DNA of 9,224 nucleotides from an uncultured Collinsella sp. (GCA_900547765.1 URIA01000062.1:1-9224), one strand, 5' to 3'; shown: positions 1 through 5,345, numbered from the stretch's first letter. Numbers and translations are program-made. Notes: generated by a model from the sequence alone, not told the origin.

Positions 1-65
1 GTGTTCTCCTTGCAGAACTGGCAGTACTTACGACGCGGCTGACGTGCAGAAAAATCATTAGCCAT
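1..65 (-). CDS. rpsR: 30S ribosomal protein S18, N-terminal part (cut by window edge)
   Basis: Small-subunit ribosomal protein that binds 16S rRNA as a partner of S6. Only the first 21 codons lie in the window; the reverse strand reads MANDFSARQPRRKYCQFCKE and onward, the typical S18 beginning with a basic stretch and a CxxC pair. The ATG at 65-63 is preceded by an AAGGT-type ribosome binding site at 74-79 with about 8 bases of spacing. It follows ssb by 72 bases in the conserved rpsF-ssb-rpsR order, so it is probably co-transcribed from the promoter upstream of rpsF. The rest of the gene lies beyond position 1. Confidence 0.93.
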   Translation of the reverse strand, partial: MANDFSARQPRRKYCQFCKEN

Positions 66-84
66 GTCAAAATACCTTTCATTT

Positions 85-110
85 GGCAACTTCGGCGAAC
101 CGAAGCCGCC
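85..110 (-). promoter_or_regulatory. Stem-loop between ssb and rpsR
   Basis: On the minus strand the arms GGCGGCTTCGG and CCGAAGTTGCC pair over 11 positions, counting two G-U pairs, around a TTCG tetraloop. No U-tract follows, so it is not a normal intrinsic terminator. It ends about six bases before the rpsR ribosome binding site. It could tune the ssb/rpsR ratio, protect or direct processing of the mRNA, or bind a ribosomal protein. The structure is seen; the role is inferred. Confidence 0.5.
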
Positions 111-137
111 TCTCACTCAAAAATAGGTGAACAACCC

Positions 138-590
138 TTAGAACGGGATGTCCTCATCGTAGACGTCGACCGCGGGCGGCGTAGCCACCGGCGCGGCAGG
201 ACGTGCTGCGGGCGCGGGAGCTGCGGGGGCGTAACCGCCCTGATCGTAGCCACCCTGGCCACCACGGGAGCTCATAAACTCGATCTCATCGACGATGACC
301 TCGAGCTTGCTCCGGCGCTGGCCGTCGCGCTCCCAAGAGCTGTAGCGCAGCTTGCCCTCGATCGCGACCTTGTTTCCCTTTGCCAGGAAACGGCTCACGG
401 CCTCGGCGCGGGTGCCGAACATGGTGCAGTCGACAAAGTTGGGATAGTCCTCCCACTCGCCAGTCTGCGCGTTGCGGCGACGATCGTTCACGGCGACGCC
501 AAAGGACAGAACCTGGGTTCCGCCGGCGGTGGCGCGCAGCTCGGGATCGCGGGTGAGGTTACCGGTGATGTTCACTCGATTGATGCTCAT
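138..590 (-). CDS. ssb: Single-stranded DNA-binding protein
   Basis: Cytoplasmic protein that coats single-stranded DNA during replication, recombination and repair and recruits partner proteins through its C-terminal tip. The 150-residue product has an N-terminal OB-fold (about residues 1-108, starting MSINRVNITGNLTRDPEL), a flexible Gly/Tyr then Ala/Pro-rich linker (about 109-140), and the hallmark acidic tip DEDIPF. Length is normal for bacterial SSB. The ATG has an AGAGGAA ribosome binding site at 601-607. It sits between rpsF and rpsR, the classical arrangement that ties SSB supply to ribosome synthesis; the gap to rpsF is about 48 bases. Confidence 0.97.
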   Translation of the reverse strand: MSINRVNITGNLTRDPELRATAGGTQVLSFGVAVNDRRRNAQTGEWEDYPNFVDCTMFGTRAEAVSRFLAKGNKVAIEGKLRYSSWERDGQRRSKLEVIVDEIEFMSSRGGQGGYDQGGYAPAAPAPAARPAAPVATPPAVDVYDEDIPF

Positions 591-638
591 AACTCACTAC
601 TTCCTCTTGGGGCACAAGCCCAGTCCAAAACGACAGTC

Positions 639-932
639 TTACTCCTGGTCGTCGCGACGGACGATCATGTGGCGGACCACAGCGTCGGTGATGCGCAGGA
701 CGCGATCAAGCTCGGCGATCTGGGTAGGATCTGCGTGGAAGTTGATGAGGGTGTAGTCACCATCGGTGAGGTCGTTGATCTCGTAGGCGAGCTTGCGCTT
801 GCCCCACTCGTCAACGGAGTCGACCTTGCCAGCGCCCTCGGCGATCGTGGTATCGATACGCTTCATAACAGCGAGACGAGTCTCGGGGTCGAGCGACGGG
901 TCAACAAAGAACAGCAGTTCATAAGCCTTCAT
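639..932 (-). CDS. rpsF: 30S ribosomal protein S6
   Basis: Small-subunit protein that forms a heterodimer with S18 on the central domain of 16S rRNA. The product from this start is 97 residues, normal for S6, and begins MKAYELLFFVDPSL; later it carries the typical WGKRKLAYEI and DGDYTLINFHA segments. The frame stays open upstream to 953, but the ATG at 932-930 is preferred because an almost perfect AGGAGGTGAC ribosome binding site lies at 936-945 immediately before it, and family members begin with this residue. It is the first gene of the rpsF-ssb-rpsR block. Confidence 0.96.
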   Translation of the reverse strand: MKAYELLFFVDPSLDPETRLAVMKRIDTTIAEGAGKVDSVDEWGKRKLAYEINDLTDGDYTLINFHADPTQIAELDRVLRITDAVVRHMIVRRDDQE

Positions 933-958
933 ATTGTCACCTCCTCTGGGCAAATGTG

Positions 959-987
959 GCTTCAGGTCGTGAAGGTGCGCCTGAAGC
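959..987 (-). promoter_or_regulatory. Stem-loop in the rpsF leader (candidate attenuator or S6:S18 site)
   Basis: The leader transcript contains GCTTCAGG and CCTGAAGC, a perfect 8-bp stem around a 13-base loop (positions 967-979). It sits between the predicted transcription start (about 997) and the rpsF ribosome binding site. S6:S18-binding leader RNAs are known in front of rpsF in many bacteria, but the conserved bulged CCG of that family is not obvious here, so assignment to it is uncertain. Confidence 0.45.
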
Positions 988-1003
988 AGGAAAAGACTTG
1001 GTA

Positions 1004-1032
1004 ATAATATCTTTCAACCTCCTAGGCTGCAA
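1004..1032 (-). promoter_or_regulatory. Promoter of the rpsF-ssb-rpsR block
   Basis: On the minus strand a -35 box TTGCAG (1032-1027) is separated by exactly 17 bases from a -10 box TATTAT (1009-1004). This gives a leader of about 65 bases before rpsF. Spacing and position suit a housekeeping sigma-70-type promoter. Confidence 0.6.
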
Positions 1033-1045
1033 GAATATGCAGCTA

Positions 1046-1392
1046 CAACCTCATGACCTCCACATATGCCCATACTCACACGACGTTTCATGCGCATTCC
1101 AACCAAATGCTGACCAAAAGCTTGACGGATCTGTTGACAAGATACGGTGCCGTGGGGACAAGCTGAGCCAAGCCGCAGGTCAACGGGCACAAGACTGTGG
1201 TCGCAAAATGCATACCAGTGGCCCACAGCACCACCCAAAGATTTTTAAATTCATTGCCAAGTCGCTTATGAATACCCTTTTTGAACAATTGAGTTGATCA
1301 ACCACGCTGGTCGGAAGCCGTTTTTTGGCACCTCAAACCCCACTGCAGCGCCAAGCGCGGCCAAGCGTTTTAAAAAATGCCAACTTTTCTGT
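1046..1392. other. Intergenic region without a recognisable gene
   Basis: This stretch lies between the divergent rpsF promoter and the tRNA-Ser promoter. Short open frames exist on both strands, but none has a convincing ribosome binding site, codon pattern or recognisable protein. Small items seen are a 10-bp palindrome GTTGATCAAC at 1293-1302 and two direct copies of GCCAAGCG (1350-1357 and 1360-1367). Base composition is visibly less GC-rich than the genes. A TTGACA at 1134-1139 has no matching -10 box. I see no supported gene here. Confidence 0.5.
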
Positions 1393-1420
1393 TTGCACTT
1401 TGCGATTCCTCGTGTATACT
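1393..1420 (+). promoter_or_regulatory. Promoter of the tRNA-Ser genes
   Basis: A -35 box TTGCAC (1393-1398) and a -10 box TATACT (1415-1420) are separated by 16 bases. The predicted start is about ten bases upstream of the first tRNA-Ser. Confidence 0.6.
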
Positions 1421-1436
1421 GACTTTCGCATTTAAC

Positions 1437-1527
1437 GGAGAGTTGTCCGAGTGGCCGAAGGAGCACGATTGGAAATCGTGTAGGCGTCAAAAGCGTCTCC
1501 AGGGTTCAAATCCCTGACTCTCCGCCA
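1437..1527 (+). tRNA. tRNA-Ser, anticodon GGA
   Basis: A 91-base class II tRNA with a long variable arm. The acceptor strands GGAGAGT (1437-1443) and ACTCTCC (1517-1523) pair fully, followed by discriminator G and an encoded CCA. The anticodon stem-loop places GGA between CGATT and AATCG, and the T-arm is AGGGTTCAAATCCCT. The long variable arm and the GGA anticodon identify serine, reading UCC/UCU. Confidence 0.96.
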
Positions 1528-1536
1528 GTTAATTCC

Positions 1537-1567
1537 AAAGCAGGCCTTCGAGCCTGCTTTGTTTTTA
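1537..1567 (+). terminator. Intrinsic terminator after tRNA-Ser(GGA)
   Basis: A perfect 9-bp stem, AAAGCAGGC with GCCTGCTTT, closes a six-base loop and is followed by GTTTTTA. It separates the two serine tRNA genes, so the second probably has its own weak promoter or depends on read-through. Confidence 0.85.
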
Positions 1568-1575
1568 CCCCACGC

Positions 1576-1666
1576 GGAGGGGTGGCAGAGTGGTTGAATG
1601 CGGCGGTCTCGAAAACCGTTTGGCCTGTATAAGGTCACGAGGGTTCGAATCCCTCCTCCTCCGCCA
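1576..1666 (+). tRNA. tRNA-Ser, anticodon CGA
   Basis: A 91-base class II tRNA. The acceptor strand GGAGGGG (1576-1582) pairs with CTCCTCC (1656-1662) with one G-U pair, followed by discriminator G and an encoded CCA. The anticodon CGA lies in the loop between CGGTCT and AAACCG; the T-arm is AGGGTTCGAATCCCT. It reads UCG serine codons. It begins nine bases after the preceding terminator and I found no strong separate promoter. Confidence 0.96.
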
Positions 1667-1677
1667 TTTTGGTTGAG

Positions 1678-1710
1678 AAAGCTCCCAACAACGGGAGCTT
1701 TTTTGTTTTG
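1678..1710 (+). terminator. Intrinsic terminator after tRNA-Ser(CGA)
   Basis: The arms AAAGCTCCC (1678-1686) and GGGAGCTTT (1693-1701) form a 9-bp stem around AACAAC, running into a T-rich tail. Confidence 0.85.
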
Positions 1711-1730
1711 AGTCCCTTACAAACAAATAC

Positions 1731-1755
1731 GGCGAAGGAGGAGGGATTCGAACCC
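1731..1755 (-). repeat. Inverted copy of a serine tRNA 3' end (T-arm plus acceptor strand)
   Basis: Read on the minus strand, this stretch matches the last part of the neighbouring tRNA-Ser(CGA). GGGTTCGAATCCCTCCTCCT is identical over 20 bases, then TCGCC stands in place of CCGCC, and the encoded CCA is missing. There is no tRNA body upstream of it, so it is a tail fragment rather than a gene. It could be a relic of tRNA-targeted integration, a decayed tRNA on the opposite strand, or part of a tRNA-derived repeat. Confidence 0.7.
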
Positions 1756-1776
1756 GCCAGGGCGCAAAGCGTAAAG

Positions 1777-1799
1777 AAAACGCGCCCGTGGCGCGTTTT
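1777..1799. repeat. Perfect 10-bp hairpin (first of three)
   Basis: The arms AAAACGCGCC and GGCGCGTTTT pair perfectly around a CGT loop. In the plus direction it runs into a T-tract, so it could terminate transcription. GGGCGC at 1760-1765 can alternatively pair with GCGCCC at 1782-1787, so two competing folds are possible. Confidence 0.6.
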
Positions 1800-1810
1800 T
1801 AGCGCAGCGC

Positions 1811-1828
1811 GGTCGGCGTAAGCCGACC
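1811..1828. repeat. Perfect 7-bp hairpin (second of three)
   Basis: The arms GGTCGGC and GCCGACC are perfect complements closing a GTAA tetraloop, a stable GNRA loop on the plus-strand RNA. No tail follows. Confidence 0.6.
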
Positions 1829-1831
1829 GGA

Positions 1832-1858
1832 TAAATTTTGAGCGCTGCTCAAAATTTA
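1832..1858. repeat. Perfect 12-bp palindrome, target of the IS
   Basis: The arms TAAATTTTGAGC and GCTCAAAATTTA pair perfectly around GCT. The right arm ends exactly at the insertion sequence boundary, and its last eight bases are the target duplication. Confidence 0.7.
1851..1858. repeat. Target-site duplication, left copy (AAAATTTA)
   Basis: AAAATTTA immediately precedes the left inverted repeat. The identical octamer at 3213-3220 immediately follows the right one. Eight bases is within the known range for IS256-family insertion. Confidence 0.85.
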
Positions 1859-1882
1859 GGCTTATAGGACAAAATGTGTGTC
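1859..1882 (+). repeat. IS left terminal inverted repeat (24 bp)
   Basis: Begins GGCTTATAGG and is a perfect reverse complement of 3189-3212; similarity stops just inside this boundary. Confidence 0.93.
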
Positions 1883-1889
1883 TGCTTTA

Positions 1890-1920
1890 GGGGCATCGGC
1901 GCAGGTCGATGCCCCTTTTT
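1890..1920 (+). terminator. Terminator hairpin inside the IS left end
   Basis: The arms GGGGCATCG (1890-1898) and CGATGCCCC (1907-1915) close an eight-base loop and are followed by TTTTT. It lies upstream of the transposase in the same direction, so it should stop transcription entering from outside, for example from the tRNA genes. Insertion sequences commonly use such a device to keep transposase expression low. Confidence 0.8.
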
Positions 1921-1956
1921 CAGCCGTTTAAATTCCGTGCCAGCTTTTAACCACTC

Positions 1957-1973
1957 GGACGGAATGTGTGTCC
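1957..1973 (+). repeat. Internal partial copy of the IS terminal repeat
   Basis: GGACGGAATGTGTGTCC matches the IS right end (read inward, from within the repeat) at 15 of 17 bases and lies in the same orientation as the left end. It sits about 70 bases upstream of the transposase start, near a weak TTGCCT (1976-1981) and GATAAC (1998-2003) promoter-like pair. It could be a second transposase binding site or operator, or a vestigial end. Confidence 0.5.
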
Positions 1974-2044
1974 GGTTGCCTATCGTTCCCGCTGGTAGAT
2001 AACCTTTTCCGGAACCGTTAAATACCCTTTCGGAAGAGGTGCCC

Positions 2045-3163
2045 ATGAAGGCCGTTTATTGCCCCTACTGCGGCGGTCGGACCAAGCGCAACGGCAGGAC
2101 CTCATCGGGGTCCCAGCGGTGGAGGTGCACGGCCTGCGGCGCGTCGACGACGGTGAGGTACGACGACACGGCGGCGAGGCTCGAGGAGTTCCTCGGGTGG
2201 CTCCTCTCCAAGGACTCCCAGGCGGCGATGCCGGGCGGCGGGAGGTCCTTCAGGCGCAGGACGGCCGAGTTCTGGGAGGTCTGGCCGATGCCCGTCCCCG
2301 ACGGCGAGCTCCACCGCGTGCTCTACGTCGACGGGATCTGGGTCGCGCGCGAGCTCGTGGTGCTCATTTGCTGCAGCGGCGAGAGGGTGGTCTCCTGGTA
2401 CATGGCGAGGTCGGAGAACTCGAGGGCGTGGTCGGCCCTCATGGCGCCGATCCCGGCGCCCGAGGTGGTCGTCACCGACGGCGGGAGCGGGTTCGCGAAG
2501 GCCGTGCGCGAGACCTGGCCGCGCACCAGGGTCCAGAGGTGCACCTTCCACGCCTTCTCGCAGGTCAAGCGCTACACGACGACGCGGCCGAAGCTCCAGG
2601 CGGGACGCGAGCTCTACCTCATCGCGCGCGACCTCATGGGCATCGAGACGCTGTACCGGGCCGAGCTCTGGGTCGAGCGCTACCTCGACTGGTGCGGGTT
2701 CTGGGCCGACTTCCTGGAGGACAGGACCGTGGTGGACGGCAGGAGGGCCTGCACCCACGAGAGGCTGAGGCGGGCGCGCTCGTCGCTGTCGTCGCTGGTG
2801 TCGGCGGGGACGCTGTTCACCTACCTCGACCCCGACCTGGCCAAGGCCGGCCCGCTGCCGTCGACCAACAACATGATCGAGGGAGGGGTGAACTCGCAGC
2901 TGAGGGCCGTCCTGCGCAACCACCGGGGGCTGACGTCGGTCAAGCGCGTGAAGGCGGTGTTCTGGTGGTGCCATGCGCATTCGGGGGACGCGAGGACGGC
3001 GCGCGAGAAGCTCGCCACGATGCCGACCGACGCGGACATCGACTTCCTGTTCAGCGTCTACTCCGCCTCGCCGTCGCGCGAGGACGGAGGGCCGGAGTGG
3101 GGCGACAGGGCCGTGTGGGAGGACCTCCACCGCAGGGACCCGTACCCGTTCTGGCTGGATTAA
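2045..3163 (+). CDS. IS256-family (IS1249-like) transposase with N-terminal zinc ribbon
   Basis: DDE-type transposase that cuts and joins the element's ends. The 372-residue product has an N-terminal zinc ribbon (C6-x2-C9 and C28-x2-C31, about residues 5-33). A catalytic RNase H-like domain follows: D96 in YVDGIW, D145 in VVTDGGSGF, then RCTFH with the C-x2-H pair C166/H169 typical of the IS256/Mutator group, and E279 in NNMIEGG. All catalytic residues appear present and the frame is intact. A GTG at 2039 is also in frame, but the ATG at 2045 is better placed after GAAGAGG (2032-2038). Arginine codons are mainly AGG (12 of the first 20), unlike typA, which supports foreign origin. The IS1249 subgroup name is from recognition. 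Confidence 0.93.
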   Translation: MKAVYCPYCGGRTKRNGRTSSGSQRWRCTACGASTTVRYDDTAARLEEFLGWLLSKDSQAAMPGGGRSFRRRTAEFWEVWPMPVPDGELHRVLYVDGIWVARELVVLICCSGERVVSWYMARSENSRAWSALMAPIPAPEVVVTDGGSGFAKAVRETWPRTRVQRCTFHAFSQVKRYTTTRPKLQAGRELYLIARDLMGIETLYRAELWVERYLDWCGFWADFLEDRTVVDGRRACTHERLRRARSSLSSLVSAGTLFTYLDPDLAKAGPLPSTNNMIEGGVNSQLRAVLRNHRGLTSVKRVKAVFWWCHAHSGDARTAREKLATMPTDADIDFLFSVYSASPSREDGGPEWGDRAVWEDLHRRDPYPFWLD

Positions 3164-3188
3164 TGGATGGAAACGGATGTTCTATCGG

Positions 3189-3212
3189 GACACACATTTT
3201 GTCCTATAAGCC
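3189..3212 (-). repeat. IS right terminal inverted repeat (24 bp)
   Basis: Perfect reverse complement of 1859-1882, ending CCTATAAGCC. It lies only 25 bases after the transposase stop codon, with no terminator between. Confidence 0.93.
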
Positions 3213-3220
3213 AAAATTTA
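3213..3220. repeat. Target-site duplication, right copy (AAAATTTA)
   Basis: Identical to 1851-1858 and directly abuts the right inverted repeat. Confidence 0.85.
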
Positions 3221-3397
3221 GACATCCCTCCTATTCAACCACGCCCCCATCGCGTTCAGCATCAACCCAGATCCCCAAACATGGAACCTACGCCCGCATC
3301 CAGTCCCGACCGTTTGCCGAGCAATAGGGTCGCAATCGGCGCCGAACATGTACTATGTACGGGCATTGTCCAAATCCGTAATCCAAAGGACCCCATC

Positions 3398-4087
3398 TTG
3401 CCCGTCGTCGCCGCTATGACCGTTACCTCACACGCCACGGATGCCATGGTCGCCATCCCGTTTTGGCTCGAAATGTTCGCCGTCGTCGCGGCTTCAATCT
3501 CGGGCGTGTTGGTCGCGCGCGAGCACAAACTCGACCTGGTGGGTGCAGTTGCGCTCGCCGTGGTCTGTGGCTTGGGCGGCGGTCTTTTACGCGACATGAC
3601 GCTGCAGGTGGGCAACGTCTACATCCTCAACCAGCCAATGGCGCTGCCGCTTTCCATTGCCACGGCAGCCATCATCTATATTTTCCCGGCAATCGTCGAC
3701 AAACCCGAAAAACTCATTCCCCTGCTCGACATCATCTCGGTCGGTATCTACGCCGCCACTGGAGCAGACAAGGCGCTGGTCTACGGCTTTGCGCCGGCGG
3801 TGTGCATCATGATGGGCTTTTTCACCGCGGTGGGCGGCGGCATGCTGCGCGACGGCTTTATGGGCGTGGTTCCGGGCATTTTCCAACGTACTAACTTTTA
3901 TGCCATCGCCGCCATCGCCGGATCGACAAGCTATGTGTGTCTCGTTATGAGCAGCATCATGAGCAATGTCGCCGCGCTGGTCGTATGCGTCGTCGTGACC
4001 ATGGGTCTGCGCTGGCTCTCGCTGCGCTTTGACATCAAAAGCCCCACCGAGGAAGACATCGCGCGCTTCTTGCACCGCAAAAAGTAG
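3398..4087 (+). CDS. Trimeric intracellular cation (TRIC) channel family membrane protein, YicG-like
   Basis: Integral membrane protein of the UPF0126/TRIC family, whose characterised prokaryotic members are homotrimeric potassium-permeable channels in the cytoplasmic membrane. The 229-residue product has about seven hydrophobic segments arranged as two related halves. Each half carries the family signature: GLGGGLLRDM (about residues 58-67) and AVGGGMLRDG (about 144-153). The frame is open upstream to an ATG at 3167 inside the IS, but that N-terminus is Pro-rich and not family-like. AAAGGA at 3385-3390 lies seven bases before a TTG at 3398, which I take as the start; the ATG at 3416 is the alternative but has no ribosome binding site. 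A TACTAT at 3351-3356 may be a -10 box, but no clear -35 was found. The IS now occupies the region upstream. Confidence 0.85.
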   Translation: MPVVAAMTVTSHATDAMVAIPFWLEMFAVVAASISGVLVAREHKLDLVGAVALAVVCGLGGGLLRDMTLQVGNVYILNQPMALPLSIATAAIIYIFPAIVDKPEKLIPLLDIISVGIYAATGADKALVYGFAPAVCIMMGFFTAVGGGMLRDGFMGVVPGIFQRTNFYAIAAIAGSTSYVCLVMSSIMSNVAALVVCVVVTMGLRWLSLRFDIKSPTEEDIARFLHRKK

Positions 4088-4193
4088 GTGGCGCGGGCTC
4101 ATCCTTCGAAATGCAACCGAGAGGTTCTTTTAGAGCGCCCACGCGTTGGGTACCCTGTTAGGTGCATGTCGAGCATCTGACGAAGGATTCACT

Positions 4194-5339
4194 ATGCCCT
4201 GTAATCAATTCCCGTCGACCCAGCGCCGTAAAGCGTGGGGCCGCATCACGATCCTATTCGCGCTCATCGCTCTGGCGGTCACCGCACTTCCCACGGCGTC
4301 GTTTGCCGGCACGGACACCGCCGGAAATGTACTTGCGACCGACAATGACGCCAATCCGTCCGGCGTCGAAGGTGACCTGTACTGGGCAGGTCAGAGCCTC
4401 AACCTGGACGACACCTCCATCGACCGCGATATCATCGCTGCGGGCGATACCCTCTCGATCCGCGACTGCACGGTGGGCGGCGCCGTTCGTCTTGCGGCGC
4501 GCACCATCGACATTGCCAAAACTACGGTTGATGGCAGCGTGACCGTTGCCGGCCAGCATGTCGTGCTCAATTCCGACAGCACCGCCAACTGCTTCTATGC
4601 GATAGGCGAGACGGTTGCCCTGCGCGGCTCTACCAAGTCGGCAGCGCTCGCGGGCGATACGGTGACCATCGATGGCACCGTCGAGGGCGATGTCGAGGTC
4701 TGGGCCGACAAGCTCATCCTGGGCAAGAACGCCCACATCACCGGCACCGTGAACGCCCATGTTTCCGAGGACCCCGAGCGCGCCGCGGGAGCCGAGGTCG
4801 GCGCGCTCAAGATCGACCGCACCGAGAACGAGGATTCTTCCACCGTTAACGATGTCATCGGCGGCATCGTCGCCGCGGCGCTCTCGACCTGCTTTGTCGC
4901 TCTGCTGCTCGAGCTCGTCTTTCCGCGTGCGACTGCCAGCGCCGCCGGTATGCTCCACCAGCGCCCCATGCCCCTGTGGGTGAGCGGTCTTCTGGGCACG
5001 ATTGCTATCGTCCCCGCCGTCCTACTGCTAATTATCTCTATCGCTGGTCTGTCGCTTGCCGGAGCCCTCATGTGCGGTGTTATTGGCATCGCGCTGGTGT
5101 CGAGTGCCTTTGCAGGGTGCGCGATCGCGCGCATGGTCGGACACAACCAGAACCGCTACGCCATGGCAGCCGTGGGCGGCGTAATCGCAGGCGCCCTCAC
5201 GGAGCTTCCCCTCGTAGGCGGCTTCATCAGCGGCGTGGCCTTTGTCTTTATGCTCGGCTACGTTATCCAGATCATCTGGCGCAACGCCCACCTCAAGTCG
5301 CAACAGCCGGCTAATACGCCGGAACTCCCCACCGCTTAG
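4194..5339 (+). CDS. Exported bactofilin-like (polymer-forming) domain protein with C-terminal membrane domain
   Basis: The 381-residue protein starts with a basic region and hydrophobic helix (about residues 11-38), with a likely signal cleavage after ASFA-38. Residues about 61-190 form short repeated beta-strand units of the type seen in bactofilin/polymer-forming domains (recurring GD.., V.GSV, GTVEGDV). A charged linker (about 191-219) follows, then about four or five membrane segments in the last 160 residues. This suggests an extracytoplasmic beta-helix anchored by a multi-pass domain; substrate and partners are unknown. The frame is open back to 4146, but the ATG at 4194 follows GAAGGA (4182-4187) with six-base spacing and gives a proper signal sequence. 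It lies 106 bases after the TRIC gene, with no strong terminator between, so co-transcription is possible. Confidence 0.75.
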   Translation: MPCNQFPSTQRRKAWGRITILFALIALAVTALPTASFAGTDTAGNVLATDNDANPSGVEGDLYWAGQSLNLDDTSIDRDIIAAGDTLSIRDCTVGGAVRLAARTIDIAKTTVDGSVTVAGQHVVLNSDSTANCFYAIGETVALRGSTKSAALAGDTVTIDGTVEGDVEVWADKLILGKNAHITGTVNAHVSEDPERAAGAEVGALKIDRTENEDSSTVNDVIGGIVAAALSTCFVALLLELVFPRATASAAGMLHQRPMPLWVSGLLGTIAIVPAVLLLIISIAGLSLAGALMCGVIGIALVSSAFAGCAIARMVGHNQNRYAMAAVGGVIAGALTELPLVGGFISGVAFVFMLGYVIQIIWRNAHLKSQQPANTPELPTA

Positions 5340-5345
5340 CCGCCA

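Larger units (their letters stand above)
1859..3212 (+). mobile_element. Complete IS256-family (IS1249-like) insertion sequence, 1354 bp
   Basis: A single-gene insertion sequence bounded by perfect 24-bp terminal inverted repeats and an 8-bp direct duplication. It carries one intact transposase gene. The left end has a protective terminator hairpin (1890-1920) and an internal partial copy of the terminal repeat (1957-1973). The element is clearly more GC-rich than the flanks and uses AGG for arginine heavily, unlike the host genes. Intact ends, intact duplication and intact reading frame point to a recent insertion that may still be mobile. Confidence 0.93.

Noticed and set aside
1134..1139. 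Perfect TTGACA on the plus strand
   Set aside because: No -10 box at suitable spacing and no gene that it would serve before the tRNA promoter.
956..1297. Plus-strand open frame of 113 codons upstream of the tRNA-Ser promoter
   Set aside because: It starts next to the rpsF ribosome binding site on the opposite strand, has no ribosome binding site of its own and resembles no protein I know.
1731..1860. CRISPR-like or full tRNA interpretation of the palindrome array
   Set aside because: The hairpins differ in sequence and spacing, so they are not direct repeats with spacers. Only a tRNA 3' tail is present, without D- and anticodon arms.
2059..3327. Long open frames (422 and 342 codons) overlapping the transposase in other frames
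   Set aside because: They are Arg/Pro/Gly-rich shadow frames of a very GC-rich gene; the transposase frame has zinc ribbon and DDE motifs.
4098..4140. Possible terminator AACC-GAGA-GGTT followed by CTTTT after the TRIC gene
   Set aside because: Only four base pairs in the stem; too weak to call as a terminator.
4254..4958. Minus-strand frame of 234 codons within the exported-protein gene
   Set aside because: Shadow of the real gene; no start signal and biased Asp/Gly/Arg composition.
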